A DNA stretch of 64,000 bases, from contig CACDQQ010000001.1 of assembly GCA_902555065.1 (NCBI GenBank), positions 62,001-126,000 on the forward strand, written 5' to 3'. The DNA comes from an uncultured Pelagibacteraceae bacterium (lineage in GTDB: Bacteria > Pseudomonadota > Alphaproteobacteria > Pelagibacterales > Pelagibacteraceae). The translations under genes and the position numbers were made by a program. Under the pieces are notes generated by a model. The model saw only the letters and a list, made by a program, of their open reading frames with translations, was not told where the DNA came from and did not search any database. This document shows, piece by piece, positions 45,495 through 54,048 of this stretch (within the stretch, counting starts at the first letter, position 1; each line of letters starts with the position of its first letter).

Positions 45495-46736
45495 TTAACT
45501 AAACCTTATTGAACTGTATGGTTGTAAATCTAAATTGGTATTCTCACCTGATATCATTTTAGATATAATTTTTCCTGATATTGCTCCAAGTGTCCAGCCT
45601 AAGTGATGATGACCAAAAGAATAAAAAACGTTTTTATAGTTTTTAGAAGGCCCTATAACTGGTAGAAAATCGGGTAATGTAGGTCTAAAACCAAGCCACT
45701 CATCTTTATGCTCTGGCAAACCGTCTAACATATCCTTTGCATTTAGTATCAAGTTCTTTATTCTTGATTTAGATGGAGAGTTTTCCAAACCTCCAAATTC
45801 AACTGTTCCAACAACTCGTAGCCCTTGTTCCATTGGTGTCATCCCAAAACCTCTATTTGCATAAACTATAGGTCTTGAAATTAAATGGTCATAATCTTTA
45901 AAGTGAACGTGATATCCTCTTTCAGTATCTAAGGGAATATTTTCATGTAATTTATCAGTTAGTCTTTTTGAAAATGCTCCACATGCAATGACAAGTCTAT
46001 CAAAAATAAATCTTTGAGTTTCTGTTCTTAGAACAGGCTTTTCTTCGTCAAAATCTATATTTTGAATATTTAATTTTAAGAATTTTCCACCCTTATTTAC
46101 AAAATTTTCGAATAATTTTATTAAAATTTTTCTTGGATTTCTTGCATGTCTAGCATAATCATAAAAAACTCCACCATGATAAAATGGTTTTAAATTAGGT
46201 TCTAAATCGTGAATTTCTTTTTTATTGACTAATTGTTGTTTTACTCCAAGTTGATCTCTAATTCGAATTTCTAATTCTCTACTCTTCATATTTTTGTCAG
46301 TCCAAACATAAAGAATTCCATTATTTTCTACTAACCCATCTAAATCAATTTCATCAAATAATTCATCAAATGCTGGCAGAGATTGATCTAAAATTTGATG
46401 CATATTTTTTGCTGTGTGCATCATTTTTTCTTCTCTACAATTTAATATAAATCTTGCAAACCAAGGGATCATCTTTGGCACATAATTCCACTTTAAAGCT
46501 AGAGGTCCTCTTGAACTAATTAACATTGAAGGAACGTCCGCTATAACATCTGGTCTATTTAAAGGAACAGACGCATAAGGAGAAAAGTGACCAGCATTTC
46601 CATATGACGCTGCACTTCCTGGCTCTTCTCTATCAAAAAGTGTTACATGAAAACCTTTTTTTTGTAGAAACAAAGCATTACAAACACCTTGTATACCAGC
46701 ACCAATAATTCCAATTTTTAGATTTTTTTCATCCAC
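45495..46736 (-). CDS. D-amino acid dehydrogenase-like FAD oxidoreductase (DadA type)
   Basis: A 413 aa flavoprotein. The FAD loop is KIGIIGAGIQGVCNALFL, and GSAASYGNAGHFSPYASVP is the DadA-type flavin region. GFRPTLPDFLPVIGPSKNYK and HHLGWTLGAISGKIISKMI near the C terminus are also typical. It oxidises a D-amino acid (or related amine) to a keto acid. Downstream are a DMT carrier and a 2-hydroxyacid dehydrogenase, which could reduce the keto acid produced. The substrate is not certain. Confidence 0.85.
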   Translation of the reverse strand: MDEKNLKIGIIGAGIQGVCNALFLQKKGFHVTLFDREEPGSAASYGNAGHFSPYASVPLNRPDVIADVPSMLISSRGPLALKWNYVPKMIPWFARFILNCREEKMMHTAKNMHQILDQSLPAFDELFDEIDLDGLVENNGILYVWTDKNMKSRELEIRIRDQLGVKQQLVNKKEIHDLEPNLKPFYHGGVFYDYARHARNPRKILIKLFENFVNKGGKFLKLNIQNIDFDEEKPVLRTETQRFIFDRLVIACGAFSKRLTDKLHENIPLDTERGYHVHFKDYDHLISRPIVYANRGFGMTPMEQGLRVVGTVEFGGLENSPSKSRIKNLILNAKDMLDGLPEHKDEWLGFRPTLPDFLPVIGPSKNYKNVFYSFGHHHLGWTLGAISGKIISKMISGENTNLDLQPYSSIRFS

Positions 46737-46808
46737 GTTGGAAATATATTTTCTAAGATATGCTTAATATATATGATATTTGATCGCGGGTTTATTTAAC
46801 TTAGATTG

Positions 46809-48959
46809 TTATTTACCAATAGATATTAAGGTTAAGTCGTCACTTAGCTTATTATCCCTGGCAGTATTAATTACCGTATTTGATATATCTGATAATTGTT
46901 TATTAGAATCTGTATTAAAATTTTGCTCTATAATTTTTAATGATCCGTCTATTCCTATTTCCTCTCCTGAACTATTTAAGCTTTCAGATAAACCATCAGT
47001 GAACGCGTAAAACCTGTTACTATCTAGCTTAACTTTATGAGTTTTATAAACTGATTTATCCTTCTGAAGTATTACACCCATTGGTGGAGAATTACTTTCA
47101 AATTGCTCATAATTTCCAGAAGATGATCTAATTATAGCTGGCTGATGACCTCCATTTACCCATCTCAATTCATCAGTTCTCATGTTATATTCTCCTAATA
47201 TACTTGTAACAAACATGCCACCGGTTTTAGTTAAAAACAGATCATTATTCATATGAAACATCATTTCATCTGGATCTACTTGATCTCTAGACATTATTTC
47301 AAATAAAGTTGATGCTTTTGCCATTACCATTCCTGCATGAATTCCTTTGCCCGCAACATCAGCAATAATAAAGTAAACACTGTCATTGTGAGGATAAAAG
47401 CTAAAGAAATCTCCAGAAACTTCTCTAGCTGCAATATTAATTCCGTGCACAGGGTAATTTTCTAAATTCCTCTTTGGTAAAAAGTTTTCTTGAACTTTTA
47501 CTGCAAGTTTAACTTCATTTGATATTCTATCTCTCCATACTTTCTTTTCGGCTTCACTAGTTTCTAGTTTGCTCATCAATCTATTATAATAAAGTCCAAT
47601 TACACCTCCTGCAGTAAATGGATCTTGTGGGCCTCTAACAGTTAAATCGCCAGACTCAGACTGTTTTTCTAAAATGGTAATTAAATCATGTTCTACAGAA
47701 GTTGCATTATGCTCAGCAATATTTAAACCTAACTCTTCATGTAACGGGCTTACTCTTAACGGATAAATATAATTTAAAATTTTTAATAAAATATATGATC
47801 CAAAGAATGAAAACACACCAATTGAAAAAATTCCAATAAACTGTACTTTGATTTGCTCTAGTCTTGTCAATCCTGTACCAAGTATTTCAAGATCACTAAA
47901 TAATCCAACTGCGATTGTTCCCCAAACTCCTGCTGCCAAATGAACAGGGACAGCACCTACAACATCATCTATTTCAAATTTATTTAAAAATTCATTTACA
48001 AAAATTGCAACTACCGCTCCTATAATTCCAACAAATATTGAAGTAACAGATGTCATAGAATTACATCCAGCTGTGATAGCGACTAACCCTGCAAGTGGTC
48101 CAAGAATTACATAGTAAGGATCTGGTTTTTTGAATAAAGCAAATGAAATTCCAAGACCAGTTAATAATCCAAAAGAAGCTGCAAGAAATGTATTTATTAA
48201 AATTAGAGGAACTGCTTCGTCCATAGCTCCATTACTTCCACCATTAAAACCAAACCATCCGAACCATAAAATTAAAGTTCCCAAAACTGCCAAAGGGAAA
48301 CTTGAACCTGTGAATTTTCCTTTGTTTGCATCTGAATATTTGCCTATTCTTGGACCTAAAATTAAAACTGCAGATAGAGCTATCCAACCACCAACAGAGT
48401 GAACTATTGTACTACCTGCGAAATCAACAAATCCAATATCTGTCAGCCATCCAGTTGTTTTAACTTGTCCTGTAACAGCAAGTAATTGTCTTGTTGCATC
48501 GATATTATTCAAATAACTTGATGACCATGCCCAATGACCAACAATTGGATATATAATTCCAGTAGCAATAATTGTAATTATTAAATATCCATTAAATTTC
48601 ATTCTTTCAGCAACAGCGCCTGATACAATTGTTGCTGCAGTTGCAACAAACATTGCTTGAAAAACAAAATATGTCATGTATTCAGCCTGATCTGTTTTAA
48701 AAAAGAATAAATCAGTTCCGAAATAGCCGTTAAAACTTTTTCCAAACATCAAGCCAAAACCAAATAACCAAAAAATTACAACTGCAAGACCAAAGTCGGC
48801 CGCATTTTTAAGAGCAACGTTAATGCTATTTTTATGTCTAGAAAGACCAGTTTCCATACACATAAATCCTGCTTGCATAATGAAAACTAAAATTGCACAA
48901 TCTATAACCCAAAGGGTATCTACAAATGATTTTACAGATTCCAGATCTACATTCTCCAT
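46809..48959 (-). CDS. Ammonium transporter fused to a SpoIIE/RsbU-type PP2C phosphatase
   Basis: A single 716 aa ORF. Residues 1-410 form a complete Amt/Mep channel: gate Phe region FQAMFVATAA, Trp in GHWAWSSSYL, and twin His in TIVHSVGGW (187) and VPVHLAAGVWG (340). A helical linker (about 420-495) leads to a SpoIIE/PP2C phosphatase (500-716) with the metal-binding acids in VSGDFFSF (517), ADVAGKG (534), FTDGLSES (655) and LSDDLTL (707/708). The expected role is to dephosphorylate a STAS protein in response to ammonium status. A STAS gene and an RsbW-like kinase gene are 1.4 kb away. A clear AAGGAAAT site precedes the ATG. Confidence 0.9.
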   Translation of the reverse strand: MENVDLESVKSFVDTLWVIDCAILVFIMQAGFMCMETGLSRHKNSINVALKNAADFGLAVVIFWLFGFGLMFGKSFNGYFGTDLFFFKTDQAEYMTYFVFQAMFVATAATIVSGAVAERMKFNGYLIITIIATGIIYPIVGHWAWSSSYLNNIDATRQLLAVTGQVKTTGWLTDIGFVDFAGSTIVHSVGGWIALSAVLILGPRIGKYSDANKGKFTGSSFPLAVLGTLILWFGWFGFNGGSNGAMDEAVPLILINTFLAASFGLLTGLGISFALFKKPDPYYVILGPLAGLVAITAGCNSMTSVTSIFVGIIGAVVAIFVNEFLNKFEIDDVVGAVPVHLAAGVWGTIAVGLFSDLEILGTGLTRLEQIKVQFIGIFSIGVFSFFGSYILLKILNYIYPLRVSPLHEELGLNIAEHNATSVEHDLITILEKQSESGDLTVRGPQDPFTAGGVIGLYYNRLMSKLETSEAEKKVWRDRISNEVKLAVKVQENFLPKRNLENYPVHGINIAAREVSGDFFSFYPHNDSVYFIIADVAGKGIHAGMVMAKASTLFEIMSRDQVDPDEMMFHMNNDLFLTKTGGMFVTSILGEYNMRTDELRWVNGGHQPAIIRSSSGNYEQFESNSPPMGVILQKDKSVYKTHKVKLDSNRFYAFTDGLSESLNSSGEEIGIDGSLKIIEQNFNTDSNKQLSDISNTVINTARDNKLSDDLTLISIGK

Positions 48960-49025
48960 TTCATTTCCTTAGGTTATAATTTATTAAATATACATCATAG
49001 AAATTAGATGCTCAAATTAGGTTTG

Positions 49026-49271
49026 TTACTCTTTCTTTTTCCAAATAAAATAAAATAAGTAAGGTGATAAAGCTGGTACAACACCAAACCAAAACCATTC
49101 GTCCCATCTAAAGCTTTTATCTAGCATAGGACTTTTTAAACCGTTCCACCATGTTAGATACCCAATAAAAATTATCCAACCTAAACTAATAGTTGTATAA
49201 ATTTTAAATTTTTTTTCTAATTCTCCAGAAAATATGAGTTTAACTTTTTCTAAATATTTTTGATAATCCAT
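49026..49271 (-). CDS. Small membrane protein, unknown function
   Basis: An 81 aa protein with two hydrophobic segments (TTISLGWIIFIGYLTWW and WFWFGVVPALSPYLFYFIW) and a charged N terminus. The second segment is rich in aromatics. It is 9 bp downstream of the pilin gene and 66 bp before the Amt-phosphatase start, so co-transcription with either is possible. I recognise no family. Confidence 0.6.
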   Translation of the reverse strand: MDYQKYLEKVKLIFSGELEKKFKIYTTISLGWIIFIGYLTWWNGLKSPMLDKSFRWDEWFWFGVVPALSPYLFYFIWKKKE

Positions 49272-49280
49272 GAATTTGTA

Positions 49281-49703
49281 TTAGCAAGTAGAAGTATCGA
49301 GCTTTCCACTTCTAGTTAATGTTGGAGCACATTTATTGCCTGGTGTTGTAGATTTTGCTTTTACTTTATAATCAGCTGTCGATCCTTCAACACAAACCCA
49401 AAAACCTAATTCCTTTGTAATAAGATTTGCTTCATTCATGAAGTTTTTTTCTAAATCACTTGAAGTAGATGCATCAGGTGTGCATGCAGAAGTTTGGTTC
49501 CAATAAGATCCAGTTTCAGAATACCATTCTGCTTGTGCAAGCGTTACCTGTTGCATTATATTTATTACTGCTTTTTTTTTGGCTGCTTTTGTGTAGCCAT
49601 TGTAACTCATTAAACCAACTGTAGATATGACACCTAAGATTGCAACAACAACTAAAAGCTCAATAAGTGAAAACCCTGAGCTTTTAGTATTGTTGAAATT
49701 CAA
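49281..49703 (-). CDS. Type IV pilin (PilA/PilE-like), second copy
   Basis: A 140 aa prepilin. The leader is MNFNNTKSSG and the cleavage site is G|FSLIELLVVVAILGVIS with Glu5. Tyr/Trp follow, and Cys pairs in the C-terminal region may form the D-loop (CTPDAS ... CVEGS; CAPTL ... STC). It is 12 bp downstream of the first pilin gene. Major or minor status is uncertain. Confidence 0.88.
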   Translation of the reverse strand: MNFNNTKSSGFSLIELLVVVAILGVISTVGLMSYNGYTKAAKKKAVINIMQQVTLAQAEWYSETGSYWNQTSACTPDASTSSDLEKNFMNEANLITKELGFWVCVEGSTADYKVKAKSTTPGNKCAPTLTRSGKLDTSTC

Positions 49704-49715
49704 AATTTATTAATC

Positions 49716-50186
49716 TTAATCGTCCGCAACACTAACCGTTTCAGTTAGAACATTACCTGCGTCTGAACCCCACTTAGTACTCACAGATAAACTACCAGCA
49801 GTTGCGCTCTTACTAATAACAGTCTGTCCCTTAGTAGAAGATACTATATCATTACCGGAGTCTACTGCATGAGCTGCGATTTTAGTATTGTGTGGATTCT
49901 TATCTTTAAATATCGTTGTTAAATTTCCTGAGATTTGAGTATAAATACCGTCTCTATTTGTTGGACAAGCTAAGCCTCCAAAAATCGAAGTGACATCCAT
50001 CTCACATTTTTTAGATTCTGCTGCTAAAAACTTTGCTGTTGATGCATGAATTGTCTTTGATGCACTTTTCTTTGCTGATGTTGTGTATCCGTTATAAGCA
50101 ACAACTCCAACAGCTGCTAAGATACCTATAATTGCTACTACAACCAATAATTCTATAAGTGTAAAACCTTTATTATTTTTTTTCAT
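49716..50186 (-). CDS. pilA: Type IV pilin (PilA-like)
   Basis: A 156 aa prepilin. The short leader MKKNNKG is followed by FTLIELLVVVAIIGILAAVG with Glu5. The C-terminal half has two Cys (KKCEMD and GLACPTN). The upstream GAGGAAG is a strong ribosome site. First of two adjacent pilins, so a good candidate for the major subunit. Divergent from the STAS gene across 139 bp. Confidence 0.9.
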   Translation of the reverse strand: MKKNNKGFTLIELLVVVAIIGILAAVGVVAYNGYTTSAKKSASKTIHASTAKFLAAESKKCEMDVTSIFGGLACPTNRDGIYTQISGNLTTIFKDKNPHNTKIAAHAVDSGNDIVSSTKGQTVISKSATAGSLSVSTKWGSDAGNVLTETVSVADD

Positions 50187-50325
50187 AAATATGCTTCCTC
50201 TAAATTTGTAAAAACTGTGTATACTTATAATTTAAATCTTTTAAAAGACAATATCTATTACTAATACTACCAAAATGGGCTATTTTAGTTGATTTAGACA
50301 ATAAATTTAATAAATATTAATCTTT

Positions 50326-50625
50326 ATGTCATATAAAGTAACTGAGGAGAACAACATATCAATTGTACACCTAGACGGTGAAATAGATATGGATGTTACT
50401 GAAAAAGCCAAAGAAGTAATAATGCCTCTCATCGAGGCAAAAAAAGAAGTTCATCTAAATTTAAAAGATGTTCAATATATGGACTCTTCAGGAATATCGG
50501 TTCTTATTGAAAGTCACCAAAAGGCAACTGAACTAGGCACAAAAGTTGTGCTTAAAGATATTAGTAAGTCAGTCTTAAAAGTAATTATGATGGCTAAACT
50601 TGAACAAATTCTTAATTTGGGTTGA
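50326..50625 (+). CDS. STAS-domain anti-anti-sigma protein (SpoIIAA/RsbV-like)
   Basis: A 99 aa single STAS domain. The phosphorylation motif is YMDSSGISVL with Ser55 at the position phosphorylated in SpoIIAA/RsbV. Beta-strand IVHLDGEIDM and the C-terminal helix are as expected. It should bind the RsbW-like kinase encoded 3 bp downstream when unphosphorylated. The Amt-linked phosphatase gene lies on the other side of the pilins. Confidence 0.9.
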   Translation: MSYKVTEENNISIVHLDGEIDMDVTEKAKEVIMPLIEAKKEVHLNLKDVQYMDSSGISVLIESHQKATELGTKVVLKDISKSVLKVIMMAKLEQILNLG

Positions 50626-50628
50626 TGA

Positions 50629-51063
50629 ATGAATTCATCAGTTGAAAATAATATTTCAGAAAAAAAAGATTTTGTTGTTAGCTCATCTAGTCTTAAAGAT
50701 GTAAGGTCGTTTTCACGAGAAGTTTTTTCAAAAGTTAACTTAAACCAAGATTTAAAAGATGAATTGGTTTTGGCAATTGCCGAAGCAGCGCAAAATATTG
50801 TTAAGCATGCTTACCAAAATCAGGAAACAGATGATAAAATGGAGATTAAAATATCTCTAGATAATGGAGAGCTTGAAATTGGTTTTTTTGATAAAGGTAG
50901 ACCAGTTGATAATTCTAATGTGAGGCACAGAAAAATTGATGATGTTAAACCTGGAGGCTTAGGTACTTTTTTTATTAAACAAATAATGGATGCAGTTGTT
51001 TTTAAAGAAGGTGAAAAACCTTGGATCAACCATTTAATTCTTACAAAAAAAATTAATTACTGA
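50629..51063 (+). CDS. RsbW-like serine kinase/anti-sigma ATPase
   Basis: A 144 aa GHKL-type HATPase_c_2 protein. N box is LAIAEAAQNIVKHAY (Glu52, Asn56), G1 is FFDKGRP (Asp88) and G2 is KPGGLGTFFIK. It would phosphorylate the STAS protein and bind a partner such as a sigma factor. No sigma factor gene is in the window. It directly follows the STAS gene; its 3' end overlaps the convergent pilC gene by 7 bp. Confidence 0.9.
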   Translation: MNSSVENNISEKKDFVVSSSSLKDVRSFSREVFSKVNLNQDLKDELVLAIAEAAQNIVKHAYQNQETDDKMEIKISLDNGELEIGFFDKGRPVDNSNVRHRKIDDVKPGGLGTFFIKQIMDAVVFKEGEKPWINHLILTKKINY

Positions 51064-52298
51064 CCAATAATTGCACCAACATTAAAGATTGGTGAATACA
51101 TAGCTATCATTAAACCACCAATCATGGTTCCCATGAAAACAATCATTATTGGTTCAATCATGCTAGACATATTTTCTACAGAAGTATCAAATTCTTCTTC
51201 ATAGTACGAAGATACTGATGTAAACATTTCATCTAAATTTCCAGTTTGCTCACCAACAGAGATTAGCTGACTAAAGGTTGGAGGAAATACAGGTTCTTTT
51301 AAAAATAACTTTGTTAAAGTATCTCCTGAAAAAACACCTTTCTTAACATTCTCTAAAGCCTGTGTAACAACATCATTATTACTAACTTGTTTTGATATTT
51401 CTATACTTTCTAATAAGTTAACTCCTGCTGCACTTAAATTACCCATGATAAGAGAAATTCTTGCAATTAATGATTTTAAAATCATATCTCCAAAAATAGG
51501 CATTTTTAAAACTTGTTGATGCCACTTGTATCTAATTTTTGGAATTTTTGTTGTCGTATATTTAAAAATGACGAAGGAAACTATTGAAATTATTCCAAGA
51601 GTTAAGCCTCCCGCTCCTCTCATAAAATTACTAGCATTTAAAATTACTGCTGTCGGAGTAGGTAGTGCTACCCCCATTCCTTCATACATTTCTGCAAAAA
51701 CTGGAACCACTTTTATTAACATGAAAACCATAACTGTTATTGCTACAGTAAACATTACTATTGGATAGGTTAATGCGCCTTTAATTTTCTTTTTTACTTT
51801 TTCTCTTTTCTCTAATGAATCTACTAATTTAAGTAAGAAAACATCTAATTTACCACTGGCCTCTCCAGCTTTGATAAGGTTTATATAAATATTATCAAAA
51901 ATTTTTGGGTATTTTTCAAAACATTTAGAAAGAGTTATTCCCCCCTCAAGACTTTTTCTAATATCCTCAATAATTTCTTTCATCGTAGGATGTTCTATTT
52001 GGTCTCTTAACATTGATAATACGTTTAAAATCGGCAATCCAGCCTTTACCATCGTTGCGAACTGCTTTGAAAATATCATCACATCCTGTGGCTTGACTGC
52101 TTTCTTTCCAAAGGAAAAACCTCCTTTTTTTCCTTTTTCTTTAGCAGCTTTCTTTTTTTTGGCTTTTACTAAGTTTGTAATTATTATTTTTTGCTCTTTT
52201 AACTTAAAAGAAGCTTCCTCTTGATTAATCGCTTCTATTTCACCTTCAATATACTTACCAGCTGAGATGCCTTTATAAGTAAAAGTTTCTGATGACAT
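51057..52298 (-). CDS. pilC: Type IV pilus inner-membrane platform protein PilC
   Basis: A 413 aa GspF-family protein with two repeated T2SSF domains. The N-terminal cytosolic part includes a Lys-rich linker (KAKKKKAAKEKGKKGG). PQDVMIFSKQFATMVKAGLP begins the first domain, and helices at about 180, 230 and 385 anchor it. EPVFPPTFSQLISVGEQTGNL matches the second-domain core. It is the last gene of the pilMNOPQBC run. Confidence 0.92.
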   Translation of the reverse strand: MSSETFTYKGISAGKYIEGEIEAINQEEASFKLKEQKIIITNLVKAKKKKAAKEKGKKGGFSFGKKAVKPQDVMIFSKQFATMVKAGLPILNVLSMLRDQIEHPTMKEIIEDIRKSLEGGITLSKCFEKYPKIFDNIYINLIKAGEASGKLDVFLLKLVDSLEKREKVKKKIKGALTYPIVMFTVAITVMVFMLIKVVPVFAEMYEGMGVALPTPTAVILNASNFMRGAGGLTLGIISIVSFVIFKYTTTKIPKIRYKWHQQVLKMPIFGDMILKSLIARISLIMGNLSAAGVNLLESIEISKQVSNNDVVTQALENVKKGVFSGDTLTKLFLKEPVFPPTFSQLISVGEQTGNLDEMFTSVSSYYEEEFDTSVENMSSMIEPIMIVFMGTMIGGLMIAMYSPIFNVGAIIGQ

Positions 52299-52299
52299 A

Positions 52300-54048
52300 T
52301 TATTCCATTGATAGAACTCTATCGAATTCTCTAAAATTTAAATCGCCTGTTAGAATTAATTCTCTTCCCATATCCTGCATCGTTCTAAATCCCTCATTGA
52401 CTGCGATTTCCCTTAGTTCAGGTGTAGTTGCTTTTCTAAGAATTGCTTCTTTAATTGGTTTTGTAACATTTAAAATTTCATAAATTCCCATTCTACCTTT
52501 GTAACCAGTATCTTTGCATTTAGGACAACCTTTACCTTTCTGAACTTTTGCTCTAGAAGCTTGTTCTACTGTAAAACCGAGATCAGCCAAAGCTTTAGGG
52601 GTAATATCATTGTCTGGCTCTCTACATTCTGAACATGTCTTTCTAGCTAATCTTTGAGCTAGCACCAAGCTTACTGCAGCACTTATTAGATAATCGGGTG
52701 TTCCCATATTTTGTAATCTAGTGATTGTACTCGGGGCATCATTAGTGTGAAGCGTGCTAAATACCAAGTGACCTGTAAGAGCTGCTTTAAGTCCAATATC
52801 AACTGTCTCTTTATCCCTCATCTCTCCCACTAAAATTATTTCTGGATCTTGTCTTAAAAAAGATCTCAAAGCTGTTGCAAAGTTCAAACCTATATCATCT
52901 TTAATTTGAACCTGACCTACTCCATCAAGTTCATATTCAACAGGATCTTCTGCTGTAAGAATATTAAGCTGCGGTTTTGAAACTTCCTTAAGAATACTAT
53001 AAAGAGTTGTTGTTTTACCTGAACCAGTTGGTCCTGTAACAAGAACTAAACCTTGTGTACCATGTATAGCTTTTCTTAGATTTTTTAAATCTGTTTCTTC
53101 AAAATTTAGTTGTTCTAAACTTATATCTCCAGCGTCTTTATTTAAAACCCTCATTACGATTCTTTCATTTGTAGCGGTAGGTAGAATTGAAAGACGAAGG
53201 TCTACTACTTTTCCATCTATCTTAAATGGTATAGCACCATCTTGGGGCAGTCTTCTTTCTGCAATATCTAATTTACCCATAATTTTAAATCTTGTAACAA
53301 CTGCACCATAATTTGAATGTAAAAACTTTTTAAAGTGCTCTTGCTCTGTGAGAATTCCATCTAATCTATATCTAACTCTTGAACTAAATCTATAAGGCTC
53401 AATATGAATATCGGAAACACCAGATTTAATTGCTTCAGCGACAACAGCAGTACTAAATTTTATAACTTCAGACTCGTTTTCAATAGCTTCAATATCTTCC
53501 TCAGGCGGTTTTTCTAACACCTCTGCTTGATCATCAACGTCATAATCAAAAGTTTTTGTTTTTTCTGCATTTGTTTGTCTAATATCAGACATGGTTTTTT
53601 CACCATCAGCCAAAAGTTGATTTATGAAATTTGATATATCTGTGACTTTGGCTGCATGAAGTTCGATATCCATTTTTGTAATAGTTCTTAGATTTCTCAT
53701 TAAACTTAATTTAGAAATATCAGAAATTGCGATATGTAAAACTTTTCCATCAATTTTAAACGGAGCTATAAAATTCATGTTAATATAATTAGAAGGAAGT
53801 ACCGATTTTAATTCATCGGTAATGGCAATTCCAGTCAGATCAACAACATCTAATGATTGGTCATGAACCAACAAATCCAAAATTTTTTGTTCATCAGTTA
53901 AGTTAAGTTCAAAAACTGCGTCAAGCTGAGATTTATTTCCATCGCTAGAAACTTTTTTTATTTCTGCTAAATCTTTTCCTGAAATAATATCTTGATCAAT
54001 TAAGATATTTATTAAGTTTATTTCAGATTCTCTACTTATATTTATCAT
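52300..54048 (-). CDS. pilB: Type IV pilus extension ATPase PilB (MshE/GspE-like)
   Basis: A 582 aa ATPase. N-terminal T2SSE_N/MshEN domain (about 1-140), then the ATPase core with Walker A in LVTGPTGSGKTTTLYS, the Asp box AEDPVEYELDG, Walker B in EIILVGEMRDKETV, and the His box in LVFSTLHTND. A zinc-type Cys pair (CSEC and CPKC) lies near residue 475-525. The N-terminal domain does not show the RLGxxL c-di-GMP motif of MshEN. It drives pilus polymerisation with PilC. Confidence 0.92.
   Translation of the reverse strand: MINISRESEINLINILIDQDIISGKDLAEIKKVSSDGNKSQLDAVFELNLTDEQKILDLLVHDQSLDVVDLTGIAITDELKSVLPSNYINMNFIAPFKIDGKVLHIAISDISKLSLMRNLRTITKMDIELHAAKVTDISNFINQLLADGEKTMSDIRQTNAEKTKTFDYDVDDQAEVLEKPPEEDIEAIENESEVIKFSTAVVAEAIKSGVSDIHIEPYRFSSRVRYRLDGILTEQEHFKKFLHSNYGAVVTRFKIMGKLDIAERRLPQDGAIPFKIDGKVVDLRLSILPTATNERIVMRVLNKDAGDISLEQLNFEETDLKNLRKAIHGTQGLVLVTGPTGSGKTTTLYSILKEVSKPQLNILTAEDPVEYELDGVGQVQIKDDIGLNFATALRSFLRQDPEIILVGEMRDKETVDIGLKAALTGHLVFSTLHTNDAPSTITRLQNMGTPDYLISAAVSLVLAQRLARKTCSECREPDNDITPKALADLGFTVEQASRAKVQKGKGCPKCKDTGYKGRMGIYEILNVTKPIKEAILRKATTPELREIAVNEGFRTMQDMGRELILTGDLNFREFDRVLSME

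Noticed and set aside
46780-47010. 76 aa plus-strand ORF at the Amt-phosphatase 3' end
   Set aside because: Overlaps the phosphatase domain on the opposite strand and has no supporting motif.
46809-48959. Amt-SpoIIE fusion as an assembly artefact
   Set aside because: The frame is continuous, both domains are complete, the linker is a plausible helix, and partner genes lie close by. Reads would still be the final test.
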